DNA from: Planctomycetaceae bacterium UBA2671 | GTDB taxonomy: Bacteria; Planctomycetota; Planctomycetia; Planctomycetales; Planctomycetaceae | Direction: 5' to 3' | NCBI GenBank assembly: GCA_002359185.1 | Contig: DEML01000120.1 | Span: 11,561 to 75,560 of the forward strand | DNA: 64,000 nucleotides | Shown: in pieces, positions 7,116 through 17,720 of the stretch | Layout of the letters: every line of letters starts with the position of its first letter | How positions within the stretch are numbered: the stretch's first letter is position 1 | Position numbers and translations under genes: made by a program | The notes under the pieces: model-generated | Told to the model about the DNA's origin: nothing | Seen by the model: the letters and a program-made list of their open reading frames with translations, nothing else | Database searches by the model: none

Positions 7116-8594
7116 TTACAGGATTGCAATCTTTTTCATCTTGGTGAGACTGTCATTAATTTCCGCCCAGATTTTATCTCGGCTGGATTGACCTGCAATA
7201 ACAGCAGCGGCTTGTCGTTCACGAACTTCCTGCAGATTACTAGTCCAATTGACGGTGGGCTGACCATACCCAACTCCTCCCCAGATATTCGCGTTGATAT
7301 AGCCGGGATTCACTTTGTAATCGTAGACAACCGATTTATTTTCAGCTCCAATCTGAATTTGCTCTCCCCGCAAAGAACGTGTTAATGTTCGAAATTTGGC
7401 TGCAATGTCCAAGCCCATGTCAACAACTTCTTTCGGAACATTTCTCGTTGAAAGTTGTTCGATTTTCCTGGCATACGTTTCATGCCAGGCGATCGTTTTG
7501 CGATAGTTGTCCAGATTCATGCTGGCTCGCTGAAGATCATCAACCATACCAGAAACGGCACGCACGTAACGCTGAGTTGCGTTCTTCTCATCCTCTTTTT
7601 GATTGGCTGCTGATTCCTCGGTTGTCTGTTCCGGAGCTTCCGAACTGGCAAACAGTTTTTGCTCAGGAACCCGGGGAGGAACAATTAACGACAGAATTCG
7701 CTGCAAGCTCTGATCGGAAAGCGAGCAGGTTAATGTGACCGAATTTCCCGCAGGTGTAATGGTTGCTTTACTGAATTCTTCGATACTCGCGCCGGTATCA
7801 TCTAAAGCCGTAATGAATAAGGTTTTAACAATCGCGGCTGAGGGACCGACTTCGTCTCCGAAATCGATAGTCACTACACTGTTAATCTGATCGGTGACGG
7901 AAATCTTCAAAGTCACGCCCTGCAAGCTTGTCAGCAGAGGTAACAGTCGTGGAATCAACCCCTGTTGAGAAGCGAATCGCTTATCCTGCTCCAAATGCGT
8001 TTTCACAAAATCGACATCAAACATATCGATCAGTTCAATGCTCATCACAACATGCTCATCAGCAGCGGCCGCTTTCATCAGGTAAGGACTCAATGAATTC
8101 GTGCCTGACCCTAGAGAACGAATCCAGGCAGCCGCATCCTGGCGATGACCGGGACGATAACCCGCAAGCTTATGATCGGGCAATTCGACGACATAGGCTC
8201 CTGTGGATGTCTGGAAGGCTGGTTGATCGGCCAGCGTGACCATAGTGGCATTCGTCTTGCTGGCAATCTGCTGAATTGTCATGTCCTCTGGAATATCCAT
8301 GATTGCCGTCGCCCAGACTTCTTCCGGAACAGCCGGATGCACAAGAGAGGCCAACACAAATGTTTTCAACCAGGGGGGCAAACCGATATGTCCCTCAGAA
8401 AATAATTGATTCTGTTTATCGGTCCAGTCCTCTTGATTAGCCCGTTGTGAACTCAGAATCTTATCCATATGGACAACCGAAACGGAGTTGGCATCATTCG
8501 GCAGGAAGGTGGCATAGACCGCGGCTGTTTTGTCGGCTCGCGCAGACGCTACACAACCAAACAGCACGACAAGCGTCAGACAATATCGAATCAC
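7116..8594 (-). CDS. Exported protein of unknown function
   Basis: 492 residues. The N-terminus MIRYCLTLVVLFGCVASARA is a clear signal peptide with an AxA cleavage site, so the protein acts outside the cytoplasm. The body is a mix of alpha and beta with no Cys pairs, haem motifs or catalytic signature that I can see. Around residues 320-345 there is a Gln/Glu/Ala-rich low-complexity linker (EQTTEESAANQKEDEKN), dividing an N-terminal part from a helical C-terminal part. It is a single-gene unit with its own terminator, divergent from gatA. I do not recognise the family; such large exported hypotheticals are common in planctomycetes. Confidence 0.8.
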   Translation of the reverse strand: MIRYCLTLVVLFGCVASARADKTAAVYATFLPNDANSVSVVHMDKILSSQRANQEDWTDKQNQLFSEGHIGLPPWLKTFVLASLVHPAVPEEVWATAIMDIPEDMTIQQIASKTNATMVTLADQPAFQTSTGAYVVELPDHKLAGYRPGHRQDAAAWIRSLGSGTNSLSPYLMKAAAADEHVVMSIELIDMFDVDFVKTHLEQDKRFASQQGLIPRLLPLLTSLQGVTLKISVTDQINSVVTIDFGDEVGPSAAIVKTLFITALDDTGASIEEFSKATITPAGNSVTLTCSLSDQSLQRILSLIVPPRVPEQKLFASSEAPEQTTEESAANQKEDEKNATQRYVRAVSGMVDDLQRASMNLDNYRKTIAWHETYARKIEQLSTRNVPKEVVDMGLDIAAKFRTLTRSLRGEQIQIGAENKSVVYDYKVNPGYINANIWGGVGYGQPTVNWTSNLQEVRERQAAAVIAGQSSRDKIWAEINDSLTKMKKIAIL

Positions 8595-8800
8595 GGGAGT
8601 TGCTTTCTGTAAAAATCATCAGGAGTGCGATTGAACTCTCAGTATGTACCGGAAAAGTCATGTTTGCAAGCAGTTGACAGACATTCCAGAATTCCATTTT
8701 CCGGCATTGACTCGACATCCCCTCGGGAACGACTATTCTTCTACTATTCGTAAGAATATCTCATGAAATTTTAATTGAATCCCTGGGAGAAATCGTTCCC

Positions 8801-10243
<1,443 letters not shown>

Positions 10244-10388
10244 CTTCAAGTCCGTTATACGGCTTCAAAATATTTCACGAAACTGCTCTTTGCTTCGAAT
10301 CGTTATGGTTTAACTTGAAATAAGGCCCACAAATAGTGGCCTGAAAGTTAGACACCACTAAACCATTCGCAGTAAAGGGACCGTCGAG

Positions 10389-11801
10389 ATGAAACGAAAA
10401 TGGACGTTACCGAATATTTTTGCAGTCGCTTTAACATCAAGTCTGCTACTTCCGCTCTCTCTTTCTGCAGAAGAAAATCCGGCTCTCAAAAAAGATGCCA
10501 ATTCTTTTATGCCGATCAAGATTACAAAAGCATTTGAAGAGATCCTCGAAAAAGGCAGTGCTGACAAGTCGAAATTCAATCAGCGACAACTGGATCTGTT
10601 GCAGAGCCGTTATGACCTGAGTGACAATCCTTCCGAGACAATGATGTCCGGAAAACGCAAGCCTGTGCAACAGGGTGTTCGCGCATTACTTCCCGAAGAT
10701 GTCTCCTGGAAACAACTGGCGGAGATGACGCCCGATCAAATGAAAGAGGAGGATCTCTTTCCGATGGGATTCCGACCGCTGCCGCATTCCAAACATGAAA
10801 CGGGCGGGATGGTCTTTCCCAAGGAACAAATTGAAGCGATCATGAAAGCCGAGCATCGAGATCTGGAACGCTTTGATACCACATTCGATTTGCCAAAACA
10901 TTTAACACCCGAATTTCCTCCTCCAATTTTTCTGACGACTCATCCCGAATTGGGCGATGTCTCAAATGGGGAAGTCCTGACGATCAAAAACTACTTTCGG
11001 CTCATGAATGGGAAACTGACACCCGTTCAAATTGAAGGTCTGCGATTGCTGCTCACACCGTTCCCTCAGCAGCAGTTCAATCAAACAGACGACCGGAAGG
11101 TCAAAGAGGCTCAACTGGGGGTGACCTGTCTGGATTGTCATGTCAATGGTCATACAAATGCCACGTTTCATCTGAATCCGGATACGCGTCCTCAAACCAA
11201 TCGTTTCCGAATTGACACGGTGAGCCTGCGAGGGATGTTCAATCAGCAGATTCACGGTTCAAAACGTTCGCTCCGTTCCGTGGAAGATTTCACGGAATTC
11301 GAGCAACGAACTGCCTACTTCGATGGCGATCACATCACCGCTGCGAAAAAGGGAGTGCATCTACCGGATCGATCGGATTCTGTTTCCATGATGGCTCAGA
11401 TGCAGAATATGTTCGATTTCCCACCCGCTCCCAAATTGGATCTCTACGGCAAACTGATCCCCGAGGAAGCCACTGAGCAGGAATTGGCGGGGGAGAAATT
11501 ATTTATGGGAAAAGCCCGTTGTGCCGAATGTCATCCTGCTCCTTTCTTTCTCGACAACCAAATGCACGATCTGAAACTGGAACGGTTTTATCGCGCCCAG
11601 TCGATCAATGGGCAATACAACATTTCCGATGGACCCATCAAAACATTCACACTCCGGGGAATTAAAGATTCACCACCATACTTACATGATGGGCGTTTGT
11701 TGACACTCGACGATACCGTTGAATTCTTCAATATCGTACAACAACTCAAATTGACAAGTGAAGAAAAAGCAGATTTGGTTGCTTATATGAAATGTCTGTA
11801 A
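10389..11801 (+). CDS. Dihaem cytochrome c peroxidase-like protein (MauG/CcpA relative)
   Basis: 470 residues with a signal peptide (1-26, ending SLSAEE). Two c-type haem sites are seen: CLDCH at about 247 and CAECH at about 378. The C-terminal half has the hallmark order of dihaem peroxidases: GEKLFMGKARCAECH, then IKTFTLRGIKDSPPYLHDGR and a DTVEFFN motif. The N-terminal 150 residues are an extra helical region that is longer than in classic bacterial peroxidases. It would act in the periplasm as a peroxide-reducing or substrate-oxidising dihaem enzyme; which cannot be told from sequence. Single-gene unit with a terminator at 11849. Confidence 0.85.
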   Translation: MKRKWTLPNIFAVALTSSLLLPLSLSAEENPALKKDANSFMPIKITKAFEEILEKGSADKSKFNQRQLDLLQSRYDLSDNPSETMMSGKRKPVQQGVRALLPEDVSWKQLAEMTPDQMKEEDLFPMGFRPLPHSKHETGGMVFPKEQIEAIMKAEHRDLERFDTTFDLPKHLTPEFPPPIFLTTHPELGDVSNGEVLTIKNYFRLMNGKLTPVQIEGLRLLLTPFPQQQFNQTDDRKVKEAQLGVTCLDCHVNGHTNATFHLNPDTRPQTNRFRIDTVSLRGMFNQQIHGSKRSLRSVEDFTEFEQRTAYFDGDHITAAKKGVHLPDRSDSVSMMAQMQNMFDFPPAPKLDLYGKLIPEEATEQELAGEKLFMGKARCAECHPAPFFLDNQMHDLKLERFYRAQSINGQYNISDGPIKTFTLRGIKDSPPYLHDGRLLTLDDTVEFFNIVQQLKLTSEEKADLVAYMKCL

Positions 11802-11848
11802 ATCCATTTCCGTTTAATAATAATTTATCACAATAATCATAGGAACTT

Positions 11849-11885
11849 CAGACCGGGTGAGTGTTAAACTCAGTCGGTCTGTTTT
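11849..11885 (+). terminator. Intrinsic terminator after the dihaem cytochrome gene
   Basis: CAGACCG ... TGAGT GTTAA ACTCA ... CGGTCTG followed by TTTT: a two-part stem with a small internal bulge, 48 bases after the stop at 11801. Confidence 0.75.
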
Positions 11886-11927
11886 CATTGCCATTCGTGA
11901 AACATTGCCTTCCAAGAGAACAAGCCG

Positions 11928-12602
11928 GTGCCTCCATATTGCCCATTATGCAACTCGATTTCAGAGTTCTATCATCGTGATATCTCTCGACTTTACTTTC
12001 AATGTCTGACATGCTCTCTGGTTTTTGTCGACCGGGAGAACCTGCCGACTCCGGAAACGGAAAAACGTCATTATGATCTGCATGAGAATCGTCCTGAAGA
12101 TGCCGGATATCGCAAATTTTTGAGTCGCTTGTTTACACCAATGAATGAACAATTAAATCCATCCAGCAGAGGACTTGATTTCGGCTGTGGTCCGGGTCCA
12201 ACGCTTTCGCTCATGTTTGCGGAAGCCGGTCATTCCATGGAGATTTACGATCCTTTTTATGCCCCCGATCAGTCAGTTCTCAATCGACGATACGATTTCA
12301 TTACGGTCAGTGAAGCGGTCGAACATTTCCATGAGCCTCAACGAGAGTTGAGTCTTCTATGGTCGTTACTGAAGCCCCAGGGCTGGCTTGGCATCATGAC
12401 AAAACGCGTTCGCGATTTGGACTCCTTTCGCAATTGGCATTACAAACAGGATCCGACTCACGTCTGTTTTTACTCACTCAAGACATTTCGATGGCTGGCT
12501 GATGCGTGGAAGGCCGAACTGATTATCACCGGGGATGATGTCATCCTGATAGGAAAACGACAAACTCAAGAATATGACATCAATTCACTTAACAATGTAT
12601 AA
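11928..12602 (+). CDS. Class I SAM-dependent methyltransferase with N-terminal zinc ribbon
   Basis: 224 residues. A zinc-ribbon-like knuckle is formed by C5PLC8 and C26LTC29. Motif I of a Rossmann methyltransferase is LDFGCGPGPT (83-92), with IYDP for the ribose-binding acidic residue (about 103) and SEAVEHF (about 121) as the usual post-motif. The start is GTG 11928. Proteins of this kind (zinc-binding head plus methyltransferase) include sugar C-methyltransferases and rRNA or surface-polymer enzymes; the substrate is not determinable. A hairpin repeat begins at its stop codon. Confidence 0.85.
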   Translation: MPPYCPLCNSISEFYHRDISRLYFQCLTCSLVFVDRENLPTPETEKRHYDLHENRPEDAGYRKFLSRLFTPMNEQLNPSSRGLDFGCGPGPTLSLMFAEAGHSMEIYDPFYAPDQSVLNRRYDFITVSEAVEHFHEPQRELSLLWSLLKPQGWLGIMTKRVRDLDSFRNWHYKQDPTHVCFYSLKTFRWLADAWKAELIITGDDVILIGKRQTQEYDINSLNNV

Positions 12603-12720
12603 CCACGAAGTCACAAAGACACGAAGAGATTTTTGAAGCGTAGGACACCAAATAAAAAAAGTTGAGAGTTATTAGATGCAGAAAGTCAGATCTCTCTTCG
12701 TGCCTTTGTGTCTTTGTGGT
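12601..12720. repeat. Inverted-repeat element (ACCACGAAGTCACAAAGACACGAAG type)
   Basis: The left arm 12602-12630 and right arm 12690-12720 are imperfect reverse complements (about 26 of 30 bases) separated by a 60-base AT-rich spacer. The element starts at the stop codon of the methyltransferase gene. The right arm resembles the sequence near 4770, so it is a dispersed family. It may form a large hairpin in the transcript. Confidence 0.7.
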
Positions 12721-12772
12721 CAATAAATTTTCCATACATTATCAATAAAAAGCTTGGAACAAAATGGTCTCT

Positions 12773-13060
12773 TCAATTCGGCTTCTTCTCGGAATGTCCT
12801 AAATCCCGTTCGGGTGCGATGACATCCCGTACGATCTGCTTGAGTACTTTAATATCCGGGAAGCCACCTTGTTCTGCTCTTGACCAGAGTAACTGGTTAT
12901 TAATCGTGATTTCAAAGATTCCACCAGTTCCAGGTCTCAAAGCCACTTCGGTCAACTCATTTTCGAATGTTGTCAATAATTCCTGAGACATCCATGCCGA
13001 CCTCAATAACCAACGGCATTGAGTGCAATACGTGATCGTGATTTTGAATTCCTGTTTCAA
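12773..13060 (-). CDS. SelT/SelW/SelH (Rdx) family thioredoxin-fold protein, Cys form
   Basis: 95 residues. ITYCTQCRWLLRSAWM (CxxC at 12-15) and GTGGIFEITINNQLLWSR are the two diagnostic blocks of the SelW-like family, with FPDIKVLKQIVRD near the end. In selenoproteins the second residue of the pair is selenocysteine; here it is plain Cys, and no in-frame TGA is used. It is a small cytosolic redox protein, possibly protecting or reducing thiols. It is followed across 36 bases by the CAP-domain gene on the same strand but ends that run, so it may be co-transcribed from 14134. Confidence 0.9.
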   Translation of the reverse strand: MKQEFKITITYCTQCRWLLRSAWMSQELLTTFENELTEVALRPGTGGIFEITINNQLLWSRAEQGGFPDIKVLKQIVRDVIAPERDLGHSEKKPN

Positions 13061-13096
13061 GAGCTGTTTTATCCTATGCGAAAATTATGGGTTGGT

Positions 13097-14134
13097 TCAA
13101 TCTTCTGTATTGAAGGAATCGGAACGGGCAGTTGTCGTTTCGAAGTCGACCTTCACATTCGCTGACTGTACAGAGACTTCAACAGTTTCATAGACATTGG
13201 AACCGAGTCCACCGCCACTGACTTTAACTCGATAAACCCCATCAGGAACCTGGATACCATAGCCACCAACTGCGTTTATTTCTCCGTGGAATTCCTTTTC
13301 AGTTTCTACATTCACCGCAATTACATTTCCCCCGTTGACTCCTTCGCCAATCGAATAAAAGTCATCATCTTCCGCAGATCCATCTGAAGCATCGGTATAG
13401 ACGACACCAGTAACGAAATGACCCGTCCGCAAGTTCGCTCCAAAAAGTTCCGTGACCATTGAAGCGTTGTAAGTAATTTTGTCTTCGTGTTTGTATCGTC
13501 CAAACAGAAAACCGATGCCGACTTCGCGAAACTCTTCTTTGAGAAGATTCTTACGATGCCCGGCACTCAGGAAGAGGCGTTCGTGTCGTTCGGGGACTTG
13601 CTCGTCTTCATCGATTTCTCCGGTAGAGCCTCCCCAGGAAATATTTTCTCCGACATGATTCCATTCATACCCGGCTTCTGTTGCACGATCACCGGGCTGG
13701 CTTCCTTCTGGACTTTCATGGGAAAAATAATCGTTAGACAGCATGTCTTCAGAGTGAGCGCGAGAGGCATTTGTCAGCAATTGATTCGGCGCTAAGGGCT
13801 GTTTTGGAGATGCAGAAATCGTGTTCTCCTCGAGGCCCGCGTTCAAATCAATACTGAATCGCTTCGCTTCTACAGTCGGATTAAGTCGGGCGCGGTTAAT
13901 CAACTCCAGCAACAATTGTTCTTTAGCCGTGAGATTGACCGCTTGTCGAAACTCGACCTGGTTGGTCTGCTCAGTTTCAAACTCCTGAATAACTTCACGA
14001 TATGGCACTGAAACCTGACGATAGATTTCTCGTGTGGGAGCAACCTGATTGTGCAGTAATGTGTCCAGCGTCGCCACAAGACCGAGAAGCCAGGTGACAA
14101 CAACCAATCCAAGTTTTAAGAGCAAATTCATCAT
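13097..14134 (-). CDS. Exported CAP (SCP/PR1-like) domain protein
   Basis: 345 residues. A hydrophobic N-terminus (about 4-25) serves as signal or anchor. The CAP domain spans about 72-215: LLLELINRARLNP, then HSEDMLSNDYFSHESPEG, NHVGENISWGG and HRKNLLKEEFREVGIGF, which carry the cavity His/Glu residues of the family. The C-terminal part (about 225-335) is a beta-rich domain with YGIQVPDGVYRVKVSGGG, perhaps binding surface or polysaccharide. Bacterial CAP proteins act outside the cell with mostly unknown activity. It lies among envelope-stress genes. Confidence 0.88.
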   Translation of the reverse strand: MMNLLLKLGLVVVTWLLGLVATLDTLLHNQVAPTREIYRQVSVPYREVIQEFETEQTNQVEFRQAVNLTAKEQLLLELINRARLNPTVEAKRFSIDLNAGLEENTISASPKQPLAPNQLLTNASRAHSEDMLSNDYFSHESPEGSQPGDRATEAGYEWNHVGENISWGGSTGEIDEDEQVPERHERLFLSAGHRKNLLKEEFREVGIGFLFGRYKHEDKITYNASMVTELFGANLRTGHFVTGVVYTDASDGSAEDDDFYSIGEGVNGGNVIAVNVETEKEFHGEINAVGGYGIQVPDGVYRVKVSGGGLGSNVYETVEVSVQSANVKVDFETTTARSDSFNTED

Positions 14135-14240
14135 TTCAAATGCCTTATGAGCGATTATTCCGTACTTAAAATATCAAGGCGATGAAGAGGTCGTAATCAG
14201 ATATTGTAGACATCGCAGATGTTCATGAGGAGATGTTCAC

Positions 14241-14274
14241 AAAAAAACCGTTTCACATTTAAATGTGAAACGGC
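14241..14274 (-). terminator. Strong intrinsic terminator after the DUF2383 gene
   Basis: On the minus strand a perfect self-complementary stem (GCCGTTTCACATTT / AAATGTGAAACGG) is followed by a run of seven T. It is 32 bases past the stop at 14306. Confidence 0.9.
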
Positions 14275-14305
14275 TCATTCCATTAAGTTACCGTTCATTC
14301 TCGAA

Positions 14306-14773
14306 TTAACTTTTCAATGAATCACGGATATCTCGAACATTGTCATGTATCGACTTCACTTCTTCAAACTGTCGAAGCAGAATGTCGTTCATTGCTGAGC
14401 CTGGTTCTTCTTTTAAGGCATCTTTATAGGCGTCCTTAATTTGGTCTTCGCCACGCTCGACCTCGGCCATGATTGCATAAGTATCGCCGCCCGAAAATAA
14501 TGATCGCGTTTTCATCCAGCAACGATGAACAGCAGCCGCATAGGAACCTTCATCCACGGGATCTTCATTGTTCACACAGACATATTCCTGCAGTTCACGA
14601 GCCTGTCGGTCTCGCTCGTTTGCGATTTGAATCAACTTTTCACCAAGAATATTCTCATCGAGTTCATCAGCAGCTTCTCGAAATCCTTTGGCACTGTCGA
14701 GGTTAATTCGAATCAATTCCTGTAGCTTATCGATGGTATTCTGATCAAGATTCAATTTTGACTCAGTAGACAT
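14306..14773 (-). CDS. DUF2383 / PA2169-family four-helix-bundle protein
   Basis: 155 residues, wholly helical and acidic, with no signal peptide. The repeated pattern (LQELIRINLDSAKGFREAAD; LIQIANERDRQARELQEY) gives a ferritin-like four-helix bundle. ANERDRQARELQ, CWMKTRSLFSGGD and VERGEDQIKDAYKDAL are typical of the PA2169 family, whose members turn up with stress proteins in planctomycetes and proteobacteria. The role is unknown. It probably shares a transcript with the lipoprotein gene upstream (126-base gap) and is closed by a strong terminator. Confidence 0.87.
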   Translation of the reverse strand: MSTESKLNLDQNTIDKLQELIRINLDSAKGFREAADELDENILGEKLIQIANERDRQARELQEYVCVNNEDPVDEGSYAAAVHRCWMKTRSLFSGGDTYAIMAEVERGEDQIKDAYKDALKEEPGSAMNDILLRQFEEVKSIHDNVRDIRDSLKS

Positions 14774-14899
14774 TATTATTCCCTTTCATTTTGAAAATCA
14801 ATTTGTGATCACTGAATAAATTCAGGAAAGACCACGTTTTTCATATCATGAAGCAATTCCAACCGTGTGATGAGTACGACGGGAAATCGCGGAGTTTGA

Positions 14900-15175
14900 T
14901 TAATCGCTTGAAGTGGTTACTGGAGGTATTTCAACATCCTCTGGATCATTGGGATCATCTGTCAGTTTGTCTGTTGCCTTTTCAATCTCATCGCCAGCAG
15001 CTTCGATCATCTTTCCAGATTCTTTAGCAACTTCGCCAGCGACTTCTTTCGTTTTCTCAACTGCTTTCTCTACAGATTCCTCCGTCTTATCAACATTCTC
15101 TTCCACAGTGCCTTCACATCCAACAATGATGGTGGCTGTGAATAGTGACAACGCCAATACCAATAATTTGCTCAT
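14900..15175 (-). CDS. Small coiled-coil lipoprotein
   Basis: 91 residues. The signal peptide ends in a lipobox (TATIIVGC, Cys19), so the mature protein starts at Cys and is lipid-anchored. The rest is one long amphipathic helix rich in Glu/Lys/Val (VEKAVEKTKEVAGEVAKES), resembling entericidin-like or LEA-like stress peptides, with a disordered Asp/Pro-rich tail. The start is ATG 15175, after GGGAGA; the longer frame from 15208 lacks a site. A good sigma-54 promoter lies 43 bases upstream of the ATG by predicted start point. Confidence 0.88.
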   Translation of the reverse strand: MSKLLVLALSLFTATIIVGCEGTVEENVDKTEESVEKAVEKTKEVAGEVAKESGKMIEAAGDEIEKATDKLTDDPNDPEDVEIPPVTTSSD

Positions 15176-15229
15176 ACTAGTCTCTCCCTGTGTATTACCA
15201 TTTCCCAATAATTCAGATTAGCTAAGTGG

Positions 15230-15244
15230 GCAAAACATGTACCA
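15230..15244 (-). promoter_or_regulatory. Sigma-54 promoter of the lipoprotein - DUF2383 unit
   Basis: The minus strand reads TGGTACATGTTTTGC: TGG and TTTGC with exactly ten bases between GG and GC. Predicted start is near 15218, giving a leader of about 43 bases. Confidence 0.65.
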
Positions 15245-15409
15245 AAAGTTCTTGTTCTCGTGATGGATCCTTTTTCCATGTCAAAAATTGAGGATTTGAG
15301 CCTTTGCAAGCTGATGATTGGGGTATTTATAATTAGGGGTTTGATCTGATAAGAATCCTTCTGACTGCTTTTCAACCAAATTGAGTCAAAAATTTGAGTG
15401 GATTGCAGT

Positions 15410-15424
15410 CGGCACGGTATTCGC
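15410..15424 (+). promoter_or_regulatory. Sigma-54 promoter of the exoD-like gene
   Basis: The plus strand reads CGGCACGGTATTCGC: a perfect GGCACG -24 box, ten bases from GG to GC. Predicted start near 15436, 23 bases before the ATG. It is back-to-back with the 15230-15244 site, about 166 bases apart. Confidence 0.65.
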
Positions 15425-15458
15425 TCTTTCCTACTTATTATTTTAAGAAAGGGCTGAA

Positions 15459-16040
15459 ATGTCAGATGTCAATACGTTGACTGATCTACTCGATGATGTC
15501 GAAGAGGGTACAAACGGAGATCAAATCACGATTGGTGAGATGCTTGATACGATCGATACGCGCAGTTTCGGTCCTATTTTACTGTTGCCTGCTGCGATCG
15601 CGCTCTCACCCATTGGGGCAATTCCAGGAATGTCAATTGTTACTGGGACAATCATCATTCTGTTTGCAGGTCAACTGCTGCTTGGCAGAAGACATCCCTG
15701 GCTGCCAGGCTTCATAGAATCGGTTGAATTCCCAAGAAAAAAACTTAAAAAAACGTCGAAAGAGATGCGTCCTTGGGCAAAGTATGTGGACAGTGCATTG
15801 CATAAGCGTTTGACATTCCTAACCCAGCGACCGTTTGACAGCATTGTGGCCGGAATTTGCATCGTGCTATCCTTATTGTTTTATCCTTTGGCATTGGTTC
15901 CCTGGGGAGTGGCATTACCCAGTGGAGCGATTGTCCTGTTCTCGCTGGGGCTAACGTCTCGCGATGGACTCTTTGTACTTGTCGGATTGATTCTGACTGC
16001 AATTTCTCTCTATCTCTCATACACTTACTGGCCATTGTAA
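15459..16040 (+). CDS. ExoD-family exopolysaccharide-related membrane protein
   Basis: 193 residues. A soluble N-terminus carries ITIGEMLDTIDTRSFGPILLLPA, the ExoD signature, followed by four to five membrane segments (about 40-75 and 128-190). SPIGAIPGMS and the central basic loop (EFPRKKLKKTSKEM) are typical. ExoD affects exopolysaccharide production and alkaline survival in rhizobia, with mechanism unknown. The ATG 15459 follows AAGAAAGGG by about 7 bases. A sigma-54 promoter lies just upstream, tying it to the regulator gene 186 bases downstream. Confidence 0.9.
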   Translation: MSDVNTLTDLLDDVEEGTNGDQITIGEMLDTIDTRSFGPILLLPAAIALSPIGAIPGMSIVTGTIIILFAGQLLLGRRHPWLPGFIESVEFPRKKLKKTSKEMRPWAKYVDSALHKRLTFLTQRPFDSIVAGICIVLSLLFYPLALVPWGVALPSGAIVLFSLGLTSRDGLFVLVGLILTAISLYLSYTYWPL

Positions 16041-16226
16041 GTCAAAAATCAGTAATATTTCTGAGTTGCGCCGAAATCATAGATACCTCTCAAGTTCAAC
16101 AGGAGAATTCTCCGGCAGCTTGTTAGAATCCTGATGAGGTTTCACTTGAATATCTCCGCAGATGGTTGCTCCATCCTGTGGAAATCATTAATTAGAATTA
16201 AACAATCGTTTTAGAAGCGACACTAG

Positions 16227-17720
16227 ATGGATAACCAGAATAAAGAAAAATCATTGGTCCTGGTGATTGATGATGATCGTACAATTCGTCATATGGTCTC
16301 TCGATCTCTCGATCAAATTGGCTGCGATGTCATTGAAGCTGAAGAAAGTCAAAGTGGACTGGCTGTCGTGCTCGACAAGAGCCCGGATGTTGTGCTGTTG
16401 GACATCATGCTCCCTAAAATTTCGGGCCTGGATGTCTTTCAGCGGATTCGCGAAATCGACCGCAAAATACCGGTTATTTTCATCACGGCTGGGACCGACA
16501 GTGCCACAGCCATCAAGGCGATGCAACTCGGTGCTTTCGATTATGTGACCAAACCACTCGATCTGCCCAAGCTCAACACATTAGTGCTCTCAGCTATCAG
16601 ATCAAGACGTTTAATGAATGTTCCAGTCGCAGTCGAAGCACTGGAATCTGTCGAAATGCAGGGTGATTTGTTTGTCGGCAGCAGTCCACAAATGATGGAA
16701 GTTTTCAAGCAGGTTGGCCGGGTTGCAACACAGGATGTGACTGTCCTGATTCGAGGTGAAAGTGGTAGCGGTAAAGAGTTGGTTGCCCGGGCGATTTATC
16801 AATACAGCAACCGTTCCAATGAACCCTTCATGGCGGTGAACTGTGCAGCAATTCCTGATCAATTGCTCGAGAGTGAATTATTTGGACACGAAAAAGGCTC
16901 CTTCACCGGAGCAGACAAACGTCGTATTGGAAAGTTTGAACAGTGTAACGGTGGCACCTTATTTCTCGATGAAATTGGGGATATGACACCACTGGTCCAG
17001 GGTAAAGTTTTGCGACTTTTGCAGGAACAGCATTTTGAGCGAGTTGGCGGCAACGAAACCATTACCACAAACGTTCGCATTGTAACCGCGACCAACCGCG
17101 ATCTGGAACAGATGGTCGAAGATGGCGAGTACCGAGGAGATTTGTACTATCGCCTCAATGGAATTACGATCAATCTTCCACCGCTTCGAGAACGGGGAGA
17201 GGACCTCGTTAAGTTGATCGAATATTTCTTCTCAAAAGTACGTATCGAACTGGGAAAACACGAAGTTGTTGGCATCTCTCCGGATGCACTCGAGATTTAT
17301 CGCAAACATTCCTGGCCTGGTAATGTGCGTGAGTTGCAAAGTGTGATTCGCCAGTCGTTGCTGAACACTACGGGAACGGTCATTGTTCCAGATTCGATTC
17401 CCGATGAACTCCTCGATGATGAACCAGTCATAGTCAATTCTACAGCCTCTCCCGAAGTGGAAAACGAGAACCAGGTTAACATTGAGCGGTTCATTAAAAA
17501 AAGGCTGGAGGAGTCGAGCACTGATTTATATGCAGAAACCCTTGAAGTCATGGAAAAATTGCTTCTGACACAGGTACTGCAACACACAGAAGGAAATCAG
17601 ACACGAGCCTCGGAAATTTTGGGAATTACCAGAGGAAAAATCCGTGATCGTATTCAATCGTTTGGGATCAAGTTTGATAAAAATGTTCATGTCGACGAAA
17701 ATACCACTCCTTCTCAATAA
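16227..17720 (+). CDS. Sigma-54-dependent NtrC-type response regulator
   Basis: 497 residues in three domains. Receiver: acidic DDD near 16-18, phospho-acceptor Asp59 in LLDIMLP and Lys in TKPLD. AAA+ ATPase: Walker A GESGSGKE (177-184), GSFTGA (224-229) for sigma-54 contact, Walker B GTLFLDEIGDM and an arginine-finger region YYRLNGITINLPPLRER. Fis-type helix-turn-helix: about 449-485 (HTEGNQTRASEILGITRGKIRDRI). The Ala-to-Ser change in GAFTGA is a common variant. It would activate promoters of the -24/-12 type; three lie within 5 kb. The histidine kinase downstream is a plausible partner. Confidence 0.95.
   Translation: MDNQNKEKSLVLVIDDDRTIRHMVSRSLDQIGCDVIEAEESQSGLAVVLDKSPDVVLLDIMLPKISGLDVFQRIREIDRKIPVIFITAGTDSATAIKAMQLGAFDYVTKPLDLPKLNTLVLSAIRSRRLMNVPVAVEALESVEMQGDLFVGSSPQMMEVFKQVGRVATQDVTVLIRGESGSGKELVARAIYQYSNRSNEPFMAVNCAAIPDQLLESELFGHEKGSFTGADKRRIGKFEQCNGGTLFLDEIGDMTPLVQGKVLRLLQEQHFERVGGNETITTNVRIVTATNRDLEQMVEDGEYRGDLYYRLNGITINLPPLRERGEDLVKLIEYFFSKVRIELGKHEVVGISPDALEIYRKHSWPGNVRELQSVIRQSLLNTTGTVIVPDSIPDELLDDEPVIVNSTASPEVENENQVNIERFIKKRLEESSTDLYAETLEVMEKLLLTQVLQHTEGNQTRASEILGITRGKIRDRIQSFGIKFDKNVHVDENTTPSQ

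Noticed and set aside
12773..13060. Selenoprotein W with selenocysteine
   Set aside because: The redox pair is CTQC with ordinary Cys codons; no in-frame TGA or nearby SECIS-like hairpin is needed.
14913..15221. Ser-rich plus-strand frame of 102 codons
   Set aside because: Exact antisense of the Glu/Lys-rich coiled-coil lipoprotein; Ser/Thr bias is the mirror of its codons.
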